A stretch of DNA of 64,000 nucleotides from NCBI GenBank assembly GCA_964058805.1, contig CAXKVV010000081.1, forward strand, positions 1-64,000. The letters run 5' to 3'. Shown here one piece after another: positions 45,640 to 56,100 of this stretch. Origin of the DNA: Schoenoplectus triqueter (Eukaryota; Streptophyta; Magnoliopsida; Poales; Cyperaceae). The stretch's first letter is position 1, and each line of letters starts with the position of its first letter. The notes beneath the pieces were generated by a model. That model did not search any database. It was given only the letters and a program-made list of their open reading frames with translations, and was not told the DNA's origin. The position numbers and the translations under genes are program-made.

Positions 45640-45956
45640 TGCGACCCTTTTTCGCGCGCCGCCGCACCGCCGCTGGGCGATGGGTTTGCGGAAGAAGGAC
45701 ACGGAGATCCCTCCCGAGCGTGCATCTGCTGGGTGTCGGCTGATTCTGCCGTTTAGAGATTATTTGGATGCACATTCAGGGGGTTTTTAGTGATTGTGAG
45801 TTCTTGTAGATTCCGGTGGGCGCAAGCCCCCACCGTTAATTACCCTGGGCTACGAACCTCGAGGCACCTCTGGATCTTTGAAAGAGAGAAGCAAATAGTA
45901 TAGTTAAAAGATGGTCAAGTGGTCGTCTAGGTTTATAAAAAGGGGTCTACGGAAGA
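45640..45956 (-). other. GC-rich end of the LTR, no gene
   Basis: This is the first non-satellite DNA, with far higher GC than the array (CGCGCGCCGCCGCACCGCCG near 45652). It holds the hairpin listed at 45814 and no credible coding frame. In the minus-strand reading it would be the last part of U5. Confidence 0.5.
45814..45835. other. GC hairpin CGGTGGG/CCCACCG
   Basis: A perfect 7-bp inverted repeat (CGGTGGG at 45814-45820, CCCACCG at 45829-45835) around an 8-base loop. It lies about 175 bases from the inferred element end. A structured element in the RNA leader or near the end of U5 is possible; no function is shown. Confidence 0.5.
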
Positions 45957-46495
45957 TGAACCTACAAACAGATCGGTTCAATCTATGGAAGACAAACCTA
46001 CAAACAGATCGGTTTTGTCCTATGGAGGACAAACCTACAAACAGATCGGTTCAGTCCATGCCACCTCGAGATGTAACCTTACCTACAGACCAGGTTAATC
46101 TCTTCATAGGAGGCTTGAGGTGAGTCTACATACAGATCGACTCGACCTCCGTTGATCTAGAAGATAAACCTACAAACAGATCGGTTCAATCTTAACTAGT
46201 CAACAACCAATCACACAAAATACAACTCGAAGCGCTGAGCCGGTTGATCTTGAGGTTGGTGAATCAGGAGAAGGGTGGATATGGCCCACGTGTTTCTTCT
46301 CACCGATCTTCTAGATCATGAATTCGAAGCACTAAGCCGATTCATAAACCTAGGAAACACAATTGCACACAATGTCAAACCTGAAGCGCTGAGCCAGTTC
46401 AACATTGAGGCATGTGTTAGTGAAGGAACCTACCTACAGAACGGTTCACATTCACTGTTTTGTGGATGAATCTACCTACAGACCGATTCAATCTC
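45957..46495. repeat. Degenerate subrepeats with CCTACAAACAGATCGGTT core
   Basis: The core recurs at 45961, 45997 and 46034 (period 36-37 bp), then more diverged at 46082, 46125, 46169, 46429 and 46471. A second motif, GAAGCGCTGAGCCGGTT-like, occurs at 46229, 46326 and 46383. Short open frames across the block are by-products of the repetition and are not called as genes. Internal tandem subrepeats are common in long plant LTRs and untranslated regions. Confidence 0.75.
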
Positions 46496-46560
46496 GCAGT
46501 CTTGGGAAATGAGCCAGGAGACAAACTCATCGACGGACGAGTTCAGTCTTGCCAGCTCAA

Positions 46561-47185
46561 ATGGTCATGAATTACTTGTTCATGACACCGAGTCATTAAG
46601 ATGTCGCTTCGCTCGGACATCTTAATGTTCTTCTTCTTCAAAGTCGACATATCTCTCCATGCTGATGTCGTAGCTTTGGTCATTCTTCAGCGAGCGTTGA
46701 GATGTTCTTGTCTCAACTAATCATTCTATGTGTTGCATTACTTGTGCAAAATTACTATATTGCCCTACACCCCTTGTGTGAGCGTATTCAATCATGAGTT
46801 ACTTGCTCATGGCAGCGAGTCATTAAGATGTCACCTATCTAGGACATCGTAATGTTCTTCTTCTTCAGAGTCGACATATATCTCCATGTTAGTATCGTAG
46901 CTCTGGTTATTCTTCATCAAGTGTCAAGATGTTCTTGTCTCGACATATTCCTTCATGTTGCTATCAAAGCCCTATTCATCTCACGTCAAGATGTTCCTGT
47001 CTCGACGTATCTTATTATTTTTCATCAAGTGTCAAGATGTTCTTGTCTCGACATATCTTTTTGTATTGCTATTAAAGCCTTAATCATCTCACGTCAAGAT
47101 GTTCTCGTCTTGACTAATCATTCTAAATGTTATATCATGTGTGCAAATATTCTTACGTGGATCTACACTCCTTATGTGAGCATGT
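46561..47185. repeat. Tandem duplication, offset 227 bp, with nested triplication
   Basis: Two related units start near 46561 and 46788; GAGTCATTAAGATGTC recurs at 46590 and 46817. Both run from a CATGA.TTACTTG.TCATG block through TTCTTCTTCTTCA and GTCGACATAT to a final TGTGAGC segment. The second unit is expanded internally by extra copies of GTCAAGATGTTC-TGTCTCGAC near 46924, 46984 and 47033. No protein similarity is recognised. Confidence 0.75.
46594..46627. other. Perfect 12-bp inverted repeat (hairpin), also in the duplicate
   Basis: CATTAAGATGTC at 46594-46605 and GACATCTTAATG at 46616-46627 are perfect reverse complements around a 10-base loop. The duplicate unit (about 46821-46854) keeps the structure with a different loop and a single stem mismatch (GACATCGTAATG). 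Retention of pairing while the loop changes suggests the hairpin is old or functional; the sample is only two copies. Confidence 0.7.
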
Positions 47186-47199
47186 TTATTCATTTCTAA

Positions 47200-47255
47200 A
47201 ATGCACAAAGTCTATTATATAATATCTTCCATTATTATTTTTATTATGAAGATGC

Positions 47256-47303
<48 letters not shown>

Positions 47304-48540
47304 TCTTATTACTATTATTATTTTTTTATTATTATTATTTTTATTTCTTAAACTCTATTTATCTATGTAGAAAATTATTTACAAAAATAATAGGAAAAGG
47401 GGTAGCTATTAATTAGAGTTCATTTATATTTTTGGGATTTTTATAATAACTAAAGCTAAAGTAGTAAAATTTTATTATTATTATTTCTAAACTTTATTTA
47501 TTCTGTAGAAAATCACTTACAAAAATAATAATAATAAAAAAAATAAAATGGCTATGATTTTTATTTGTATTTTCAAAATGTTCATAATAACCAAAGTAAT
47601 AGGATTTTATTATTATATTCTATTATATTGAAATACTATTCATTATGTAAGAATTATTTACAAAATTAAAAGGTGGTTAGCTATACTATTTTACTATTAT
47701 TATTATTATTTTTTTTTATTTTTTATATTTTTAATATCTATAATAGCTAAAAAGAAATCATTACTAGTATTCTATCCTATTTATTATACTATTCATTATA
47801 TCTATTTTTTTATTATTTTTATTTATTATCTATAGAAAAGTATAAGATTTTTTTATTATTAGTTGAAAATAGTCATAAGAAATGAAATTCATTATGTTTT
47901 TATTACAACTATTATTTTTACTACATTTTATTCATCAAAAGTACATATTTTTCTTTATTGTATATGTTTGTATAGAAATAAAAGAAATACAATTCATATT
48001 GTAAAACTATATTATCATCCTTTATTATAAAAGAAAGAGCATTTTGTTATTTATTACCATGGTAGTATATTTTTGCATATTTTGTGCTATTTATTTTTAT
48101 TATTCTTTTTACAGAAAATATCAATATAATATCTATTATTATTATTATATTTTTATTTTTTTTTATCAAAGAATATAGCTAATCTCACTATTTATTATAG
48201 TATATTACTATCATCATTATTATTTCATGGAATATCACTTGAAAAATCACTAAAATATATCTAGTTATTATTTATGATTTTTATTTGTATTTTTGGAATT
48301 TTTATAGTATTTAAAATGGCAAGTCAAATCTAGGTCAAATATACCAATATATGTAATGTATTTTTGCTTTTAAATTGTTTTACCATGATTATATTTTTAA
48401 AACTGGAATATTATTGTATAGAAAAATAGTATGAAAAATAAGAAAATTTTAGAAACAAATTTGAGTCAATTTGGAGTTCAGGAACATTTTTAAATCATTT
48501 ATTTACTATATGCTATTACTATTCTGTTATTATTTAATTA
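47200..48540. repeat. AT-rich low-complexity block with (ATT)n microsatellite
   Basis: An almost pure run of ATT/TTA triplets lies at about 47256-47345, followed by degenerate TTATTATT and long T/A stretches to about 48200, then less repetitive AT-rich DNA. An open frame coding mainly for isoleucine across the microsatellite is an artefact. No gene or RNA is supported here. Confidence 0.85.
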
Positions 48541-49674
48541 ATGGGCCTAATCTGGGCCTTTGGATCTGCACCAGGATTGGCGCTCATCTTCCATTTAACT
48601 TCGTCTTTATTTAGGCCGCTGGATTCGCCTCAAGATTAAACCATACGAGATGTAAGGCCCAGATCCATTCTGGATCTTTATTTGAAAGCATCATTTCATC
48701 CCAAGCGTCCGATCTCTTCAAGATCCACACGCGCGCGTTAATATCTGCGCTGCCACGATTTTCTGATTCTTCAGTCAACGTAAGTTTCAAGATTCGTGCT
48801 CTTGGCAACGCCGGCGACTGCGGCCGTCTTCCTCCGATCAGGTAACCGTCCCAGTGTCGCCTTGCCTTAGGGAGTCGTTTTACGGTGTCCGATCGACAAT
48901 CTATCCGGTGATGGAAGCTGTGTGGCAGTACCAACCGAAGTATACTGATAGGAATCGGTACCGAGTTGAAATTTTTGTCAAATTCAACTCATTCATTCGT
49001 CAATTCTAAAAATTTTCATGTTATATAGCATCGTCTTTGCTTCTTTGATGTGCTGACATGATTAATTTCTGTCTAAGTTCATTCAATATGATCATGGAGC
49101 TCAAGATTATTTGGTACCGTTCGGTACCGATTCAAGTTATGCTTATAATCGATCTTCACACATTATGCAAGCAATCTCAACACTCCTGTACACTTCTAAG
49201 CTTGCCTAGAGCGAATTATTAACATGTGAGGTATTAACAATCCATGAATCTATGCTAATTGAATGAAATACACGATCAGTACTGATGCGTCTATCAGTAT
49301 ATGGATTGATCTAATGGAATTAGTTGAATTCTTGAAATCAAGTTTGCAAAACTCATTTAGGCGACCATAGAACTACTCAATTACTACCTAGATACAATCT
49401 TAGACTCAATTATTATACTGATCATAATGGAAACAAAAGAAAACAGCCCCAATTCATCCCATAGCCTATCAGTATACTAATTCCACTCGATGAATTTACC
49501 AAATTCATGCAATTGAACTTGTGAGAGAGCTGAGAGGGTTACAGAAACCCTTCAATCAACTTCCATCACCAACTCAAAATGAATTATGAAACTAAATCAA
49601 ATACAAAATCGGGAGGGTTACAAAAACCCTTCGACCGAGTTTCATATTATCCCATATGCTCTATAATCATGCTC
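48541..49674. other. Non-repetitive stretch, no recognised gene
   Basis: Base composition returns to mixed. GGGCCTAATCTGGGCCT stands at 48543-48559. A minus-strand open frame of 107 codons (48611-48934) matches nothing I recognise and I do not call it. The hexamer GGTACC occurs repeatedly in CGGTACCGA contexts near 48955 and 49110-49130. A short direct repeat, GAGGGTTACA.AAACCCTTC, occurs near 49536 and 49614. In the retrotransposon reading this is LTR interior. Confidence 0.5.
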
Positions 49675-49775
49675 AATATCAAGAAAAATAAAGAAAATGA
49701 GAAGAAAAGAAAGAGATGGAGGAAGAAATGAAGAAATCAAGAAATGATAAAGAAAAAGAAAAGGAATTCCATTGC
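49675..49775. repeat. Purine-rich (GAAA/AGAA)n tract
   Basis: About 100 bases of nearly uninterrupted A and G on the plus strand (pyrimidine-rich on minus). It would lie downstream of the candidate minus-strand TATA box, as a pyrimidine-rich leader. Plain low complexity is the default reading. Confidence 0.7.
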
Positions 49776-50003
49776 TACCTTGCTATTCATATCAATGTCT
49801 TCAAGATTACATGTAACAAACAGTAATTACCTAATTTCTGACACTCCTTGAGATGGATTAGCTGTTGAATGAAGATCTAAGCTTTACAGAATTGGAGAAA
49901 TTGAATTGAAAAGAAAAGAACTAGTCTCTCTCTTACTGTTTATCTCTCTCTCCTTGCTTTCTAATATCACTCTCTCTACTGCCTTCCTTATGGCCAGGAT
50001 TAA

Positions 50004-50014
50004 GGTTTATATAG
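50004..50014 (-). promoter_or_regulatory. Candidate LTR TATA box (CTATATAAACC)
   Basis: On the minus strand CTATATAAACC matches the plant TATA consensus well. It is followed downstream on the minus strand (49920-49985) by a GA-rich segment with GAGAGAGAGA runs, a typical plant 5' leader composition. It would give transcription leftward with a U3 of about 1.65 kb if the LTR starts at 51643. A weaker minus-strand TATATAG exists near 50300. No transcript evidence is available. Confidence 0.35.
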
Positions 50015-51309
50015 ATTAGGAGCTCAATTGTGATTGGTTAGGTGATTAGAAGCCGGATTATGCTTTTCAATTAATCTCATCCCTTGATTGCTTCTTATTC
50101 AATGGTTAGGATCAAATTGTGTTTCTTTTTAGCTAATCCATTGACTTGAGTCAACCCTTGACAGTTCTAGGTTGTTAGAGTCGGTTAAATCTTCTTTCTA
50201 TTTACTCCTTTGCCACTCACCCTTATCAATCGGGTCTCCCATGTTTCCAGAGCCTTCTAGAACATTCTAAGCACTTGAACACTCTCAGTATGCTCCCTAT
50301 ATAATCTCCAAATGCTTTTTAATCTCAATTGATCAACTGAAAGCTCCTTTCTTCACCCAAGCTCCATACTCGGCCTATCTATTCAACCATCACATTTCTT
50401 TCATCTACCCTTCCAATTGACAGCTTTCCCAATCTCTCCTCACCCCCTGGAGTCGATCTAGCATCCCTGCCTAGGCAATTGAGCACCATACCACCAAATT
50501 CAAGCACCCATGCCCATGGCCGGTTTGTGAATCGGTGGAACATCGCATTAGAAGCTCCCAAGGGTCACCTTTATGCTTGCCTTAGCATCGTGTGTGTAAA
50601 AGAAGTGAGCTTACGTGATCAATTGAACTTACAAGCATTCGTAAAGGTAATTTCCATTTTCAAGCCGATCAATTGCTTCTGTCAAATGCTATCTCTTCTC
50701 TTGCTAATTCCTTCAATTGACTGCTTGAATGAGATCTCAATAGTGCCTGGAAGCCTCTGTGAAGAAGGATCGGAGTAAGGCATCGTGTAGACTCATCTCC
50801 CATTGATGGCACCTTCACAGTCGGGCGGGAGGAAGAGGAAGAGAGGAAGAAGAGAATGGGACGAGGGAGGATCAACGTCGGCTGCGCGCGGTGCATGTGA
50901 GCCAATACTCCCAGCAATGCAAAGTCAGAGAGAGGAGACGCATGGGCCAGGTACACACTTCATTCCTCGTTAGATTTAAATTTCTGACTGTGAATGTGCA
51001 TAGACATGGTGTATGTCTGCTAGTGTGTGCTATACTCTCATAAACCTGACATATGGGCTCCATCTGTAAGTAGTTGAGTCTAGGCCCATAGGATTAAATT
51101 GCGACTTGATTAACAGCCTGCTTAAGTATAATGGATCTGATCTGTCATGATCTGATAGGGCCACACAATTAATCACCTTGTTAATTATCCAACTCAGTGT
51201 TTAACTCGTGCTGAGGTGGCATCAGCTAGTAGGTGCCATGTGTTAATAGGAATAGTCTGGCTTGCTGAGGTGTGCTACTTAATGTGCTGCCATGTGTCAT
51301 GTGGGTGTT
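50015..51309. other. No gene recognised (inferred U3 part of the LTR)
   Basis: Mixed-composition DNA with a few overlapping open frames on both strands around 50379-51063. None has a recognisable domain or codon character, and they conflict with each other. A GA-rich patch lies at 50815-50870. I see nothing here that supports a feature call. Confidence 0.5.
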
Positions 51310-51643
51310 GAGGTGGCTCTGTCACAGCTTGCCACGTGGCATGTTGGTGGGGCCCACATGTCAGTCATCTTGTGGTATAGTGGGGCCCACATGGCTGGAA
51401 TGGACCAATAGGGAAGTGCCATGTGGCACCCAGCTGTTGAGGTGGCTTACCCCGTGTGTTGCCATTTGTCATGTTGTTGTATGAGGTGGCTGCTGACGTG
51501 GATCAATGGCTGACTGCCACGTGGCATAGGTGGGGCCCACTTGTCAGGTCTGTAGGGGTGTGGGGCCCACATGGCTGAGGTGGACCAATGGGGTGCTGAC
51601 ACGTGGCATGAGGTGGCCCAATGAAATGCTGACACGTGTCACA
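51310..51643. repeat. GC-rich 173-bp tandem duplication with G-box palindromes
   Basis: Two imperfect units start with GAGGTGGCT at 51310 and 51483. Each carries a TGCCACGTGGCA-type palindrome (51331-51340 as GCCACGTGGC; 51515-51526) and two GTGGGGCCCAC blocks (near 51347 and 51381; 51530 and 51560). ACACGTGGCA follows near 51599 and a perfect 12-bp palindrome TGACACGTGTCA at 51630-51641. CACGTG is the plant G-box bound by bZIP and bHLH factors. Clustered copies at the start of U3 would suit an LTR enhancer, but binding is inferred. Confidence 0.7.
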
Positions 51644-51659
51644 CCCTCTCTCTTCCCTG
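51644..51659 (-). other. Candidate polypurine tract
   Basis: The minus strand reads CAGGGAAGAGAGAGGG, immediately followed by TGTGACAC. A purine run abutting a 5'-TG is the signature of the plus-strand primer site upstream of a 3' LTR. A competing purine run lies on the minus strand near 52752-52776, but it is not directly followed by TG. Confirmation needs the other LTR. Confidence 0.45.
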
Positions 51660-52074
51660 ATTCGGTGTAGGTGTGCTTAGGATCCCCAGCTTGCACCCAG
51701 ATGTGTCTCTGTCCCCAAGTTGCACCCAGATCTGCCTTGATCAAATCTCAGCCCTTGATCTTTCATTTTTAATCTGTTTTATCTTCCCTGAATTTATTTT
51801 GATAGCTCCACTCATCCAAAAATTATGAAATTTTCACCAAAAATCCCTAAATTTATGATGATCATCCCTGTAATTTTTAATTCCATTTTTACCCCTCCTT
51901 CTCTGAATTAAAAATTCTTTTGTCCATAAAACCCTATTATTCCTTATGAATTAATCCCTGATCTCAATTATAGCTCTGTGTCTCTGCCAATTATCTCCCT
52001 CTTGCAGAAACCACCCTAACTAAATACCAATTAGACTTATATTGATATTCATTAGGGTTTGATTTGATCAAATG
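51660..52074. other. Spacer upstream of the PMD gene, no gene seen
   Basis: Mixed, somewhat T-rich sequence between the inferred polypurine tract and the first duplicated segment. No coding frame, RNA gene or strong motif was recognised. Confidence 0.45.
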
Positions 52075-52290
52075 CTGACTACTTATCAGCAATTAATACA
52101 AATCTAGACTTGATCAGGTGGTTGCTCCCAGCTTTGGCACCTGATCAGTCTTGTGAAATTGACTTTCAATCCCTTAACATGAGGGTGACTTGGTCAAAGA
52201 ACTGACTACTTATCAGTAATTGACACAAATCAAAGCATGGTTAGGTGGTTGCTCGCAGCTTTGGCACCAGGTCAGCCTTGAAAGCAAAAT
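52075..52290. repeat. 127-bp tandem duplication
   Basis: CTGACTACTTATCAG recurs at 52075 and 52202. Each copy is followed by AATT.A.ACAAAT and GGTGGTTGCTC.CAGCTTTGG at the same spacing. The copies have diverged by scattered substitutions. No coding content. Confidence 0.8.
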
Positions 52291-52451
52291 CACATTTGAA
52301 ATTTCTCATGGCTAGTTGCATCAAAATGCTAGCTTGGCATTGACATCATTTCATGTAGCATAGGGATTATACTGCTTCAGCTCCTTTCTAGGGTTAGCTC
52401 CAAAGGCAGATTTTTAGGGTTCAATTCTGACTCCTTCAATAGGTCACTGAG

Positions 52452-52575
52452 GTGTGGGGTCCACCTGTCAGTGAAAATGGTCACATGGGTGACTCATCAG
52501 ATAGGCTATGTTGTTAGATTCATCTACAAGGGACTGCCAGGTGGGTCCCACTTGTCAGAGAAAATGTAATCAAAT
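52452..52575. repeat. Short direct repeat with GTGGGTCCCAC-like core
   Basis: GTGTGGGGTCCACCTGTCAG then TGAAAATG (near 52452) and GGTGGGTCCCACTTGTCAG then AGAAAATG (near 52540) are related segments about 86-88 bp apart. Both resemble the GTGGGGCCCAC-type blocks of 51310-51643 and so may share an origin. They sit just upstream of the candidate PMD promoter. Confidence 0.6.
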
Positions 52576-52653
52576 GGCTGACCCATCAGGAGATTTTCTC
52601 TCTCCTAAATCTCCCGAGGGTCAGCCACCTCGAATGAGTAGGAGGTGGTGGGG

Positions 52654-52663
52654 TATTTATACT
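52654..52663 (+). promoter_or_regulatory. Candidate TATA box of the PMD gene
   Basis: TATTTATACT lies about 195 bp upstream of the first base of the open PMD frame, in otherwise GC-rich surroundings. It is the best TATA-like string on the plus strand between 52300 and 52850. A start site about 30 bases downstream would give a 5' UTR of 160 bp or more. Inference from composition and position only. Confidence 0.3.
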
Positions 52664-53130
52664 CTTCACTTCATGCCCAGCATTCCATTGTGGGACTAAT
52701 GAATTCATTCCGGGGTTAAGCAGCGACCTCTTCTGATCAGTGGGCCATCTTTTCATTGCTTTCTCTCCTTCCCTCTTCTTATGATTTGTCATTAATCATC
52801 AATTTATTTTCATTTATTCATTTACTCATCCTTGAAATTTTTCAAGGGTAAACAAAGAGCCACCCACCAAGACGAGTCTTGAACGCTCGAAAGGCTTGTC
52901 TTGGTGCATTATTCCTTATTATTCATCACTTCATTTCTCATGACGTCTTCTCTTCTTCGGGTATTGTAGTTTCATCTCATGACGCCATTCCGCGTCGCCC
53001 CTTGGGTCATTATCATTCTTTTTATGAGGATCCTAGCGATTGGACTCCTCTCGTCTCAGCCATCCGAGCGACTCCTGTCTACCCGCGAGGCGGCGGTTTA
53101 TTTTTCAGGGATGATCAGCCTCATGACATC

Positions 53131-56100
53131 ATGCCCCTTCAGCCTCTAGGCGTTGCCTCTACGGCTCCTTTGACACATCTCCTGGGCAAGGAGATTATCG
53201 ACGGGGAGGCTCACAGATGGACTACTGCTCCCTTCATCACTCCCTTGGAGTGCCATGAATATCAGCTAGAGTGGACCCGGTATGTGCTCATGCGGGAGGG
53301 GACTCTGCTCAGGCGAGCCGGGATATATGACTCGGTTTTCTTGTCGATGTTTCATTATCATATCGACACACCCTGGCTACGGGCCTTTTGTGAGAGGTGG
53401 AACTATTCCACCAACACTCTGTTCATCGACGATCGGGAGCTGACTCCGACCCTCCTAGAGATACAGCAGTTGACCGGGCTGCCGATCTTCGGTCATTTCT
53501 ATGACGAGTTCGTGGTCTCACCCGCTGACTCGGGGGACTTCACTCGATTCCCGCCTTCTTTGCATAGGATTTATGAGATTTATCATCATTTACGGAGGGG
53601 GCATCCCGGAGTTCCGTTCAGACATTGGATCGCCTATTTCACCGATCGGGTCCACACTCGCCCTACGGGTCTGGCTTCTACCAGAGATCCATTTGGTACA
53701 GGTCGGCTCGAGATTCACCACGACGGCCCTATCCCATCTCAGGATACCCTGTGTTCACATGACATGGATCGGGAGACTTATTTGACAGCTTTCATCTCTT
53801 GGTGGATTTGCTATTTCTTATTACCTAGCTCCCCCGCATACACCATTCGGCCTTCGGTGTTCATTATGGCGAGCCTGATCGCGCGTGGCGACAGGATTTC
53901 TTTGGCCGTGCCTGTACTGGCCAACATTTACAGGTGCCTCCGCGGTCTGACTTCATCTCGTAGTCCTTCACAGTGCCAGGAGCTGATCCCGTGGCATCTG
54001 ATTAGCGGATGGCTCCACTTGCATTGGTCTGGCTCATATGATCCCGGCATGGCGGTCACGCTACGAGATCGTCTACCCTTGTTGAGTGATCTAGCTGGGG
54101 TGCAGCCAGCTTCATTGACTCCGGAGGCTGCCCGGTATAGATTTTTCAGGAGTCGAGACCATCTGCGCTTCTCTCGAGACAGATCAGTGGCCCGTGGGGC
54201 AACTAGGGTTGCTGACAGGATGGTGGTTGACAGCAGGGTTCCCTCTTCTGACTCTTCTAGCATTCGAGCCAGGCCTATCGATTTGGAGTACCTGATCAGT
54301 ATTCGTCAGGGCTTTCTTCCTCTCAGATTGGGCGATTATATGTTCATCGAGCCCTATTCGCCACATCGATGCGCACATCAGTTTGGCTTGGATCAGGATA
54401 TTCCAGCGCCTCTTCTCCGCCCTATATCACTGGCGGCCGATTTGGAGGGTATCGGATGGTGCTACACTCACCTCTTCCGACTAGGCACGGGCACTCGCTA
54501 TCAGATGGTATCCACCTCTAGGACTTCCACCTTCACGAGGCGTTATCAGCAGTGGTATTATGAGACCATTCGCTCTTACCAGTCGTATACTCCTCCGGTG
54601 GTCGTCCGGAGTACATGTCCGCGAGATGGCCAGCCTCTATTAGATGGCACCGTTTCGCGTGATCGCAGCCCTTTTCCGGCCATTGCTGCAGAGCCTGTCG
54701 ACTTTCAGGGTTTAGACAGCCGGTTTTCTCACGTTCCTGTTAGGACCGTTTTCACAGGTATGCTTCATCATCCCTTTAGGTTATTTCTTTTCGATAAGCC
54801 TTATCTCATTTCGACCAATTCTTCTTTGATTCAGAGCTGGCTTATGAGTATGATCACGCAGAGCCCGGGTTCTCGGTCCCTCGTCCACGAGTAGTCGGCG
54901 TTCATTTCCAGCCATATGTCGAGCCACCGGCTCCAGCTACCATGGGGAGAGATCGAGACGGCGCCTCTCAGCCGTCTTCTCCATCTTCTTTTCCTTCTCC
55001 CACTCCGGGTGATTTTCTTTATTGACTCGCCTATCCTTATTCGGGCGCACTTCATTTATATTTCTGATTAGGGTTTATTTTTTTTTAGCTCGTGGGACGT
55101 CTCCTGTAGAGGCAGCCCGAGATGACATCATAGTAGATTTATCGGCGCCTGCGAGCACTGCCATTTCAGGGTTTTGCACCGACCTTGCCGTCGCAGGTTC
55201 GTGTGCTTCATTTAATACTTAGTTGCCAGCATGCACTAGTATTTTCATTCTTACATGTAGATTTTACAGACCCTGAGGCCGATGACATGGCATCTCCACA
55301 TCGCTCGGAGCCTTTCTTTCATGACGGCCCCGCTTCTCCGTCGATCTTGCTGGTACCCACTGGAGACGGTGACTCATTTGATGTGGTTCTGGGACCAGTG
55401 CTCACTCTTGTACGATCAGAGGAGGCTTCTTTAGAGCAAGGGAGTCCATTGGCTGTCGAGCCCGCAGGCGACGAGCCATTACTGATCGAGGGAGGGCCAT
55501 CTCATGCTTCTTCATCTCCCGACGGGCAGCCTCTCATGGCCACAGATGGCAGAGTCTCGACTGAGCGGGTTGCAGTCGATTATGACTCAGAGTTGGATGA
55601 GAGTTGGCTGGTAGAGCAACTATTTGACAGCCCAGAGATGGAGGTCCCGGCTAGCGAGGGTCTCGCCGAGCCTCATGCCTCTCCCGGTACCTTATATTTT
55701 CTTTGTCATTTGCCCGTATTTTATTTTTCATGTATTTATGATTTCCATTTTATTTTGTAGCCGGGTCTGGTACACCTGCGGGTCCTCCTGAGGCGACCGA
55801 CATCCCTATCCCCGATTCAGTCCCGCCGGTCTCAGGCGACGAGGCGATAGGTTAGATCTTCTCTTCCTTCTATTTCTTCTTTGGTTATAATAATTTGTCT
55901 AACCCATTTATTTTACTTGCAGATGTTACATCGAGGGATGTGCAGCTCGCCTTGGCCGCGCTGGCGGATGCACTCCGAGACACCTTCTTCGGGGGCTATC
56001 CGCTAGATTTCGAGATCCTGGACTCTCTGCCCAGTGGATTCTCTTTCGATTGGTATAGGCTAATGCGGGATACCATCGCGCCAGCTCTACTTATTGCACC

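Larger units (their letters stand above)
45638..51643 (-). repeat. Probable 3' LTR of about 6 kb
   Basis: The left end is the satellite breakpoint, starting TGTGCGAC if the two bases shared with the satellite are included (otherwise TGCGAC at 45640). The right end is proposed at 51643, where plus-strand GTGTCACA is followed at once by the pyrimidine run CCCTCTCTCTTCCCTG. On the minus strand this reads polypurine tract then TGTGACAC, so the LTR would start TGTGACAC and end GTCGCACA, with TG...CA termini. No protein gene is visible in the interval. Ogre-type elements are known for LTRs of several kb. The second LTR is outside the window, so the right boundary is a hypothesis; the left one is firmer. 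Confidence 0.42.

Noticed and set aside
45521..45775. 84-codon minus-strand frame over the satellite/LTR junction
   Set aside because: It spans two unrelated sequences (satellite and LTR end), has biased composition and no domain; a chance frame.
45911..46123. 70-codon frame with repeated TNLQTDRF-like peptides
   Set aside because: The peptide repeats mirror the 36-37-bp DNA subrepeat; there is no domain and the frame is short. Annotated as subrepeats instead.
47201..47416. 71-codon poly-isoleucine frame
   Set aside because: It is a translation of the (ATT)n microsatellite.
48611..48934. 107-codon minus-strand frame
   Set aside because: Starts ATG and is open, but shows no recognisable domain or repeated conservation and lies inside the inferred LTR; not enough to call a gene.
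50379..51063. Overlapping short frames on both strands
   Set aside because: They overlap each other on opposite strands with no domain or coding character.
51310..51643. Link between the 173-bp LTR duplication and the 183-bp satellite monomer
   Set aside because: Similar lengths only; the sequences are GC-rich versus AT-rich with no shared motifs.
52752..52776. Alternative polypurine tract closer to the PMD gene
   Set aside because: The minus-strand purine run is followed by CAATG, not directly by TG, and fits an LTR terminus less well than 51644-51659.
52879..52881. TTG at 52879 as the PMD start, and GTG at 63954 as the gag start
   Set aside because: Such starts are rare in plant nuclear genes. 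Both frames are open further upstream (to 52852 and past the window edge), so neither is a supported start.
53928..54378. Minus-strand frames opposite PMD exon 1
   Set aside because: Shadows of the PMD coding sequence, no domains.
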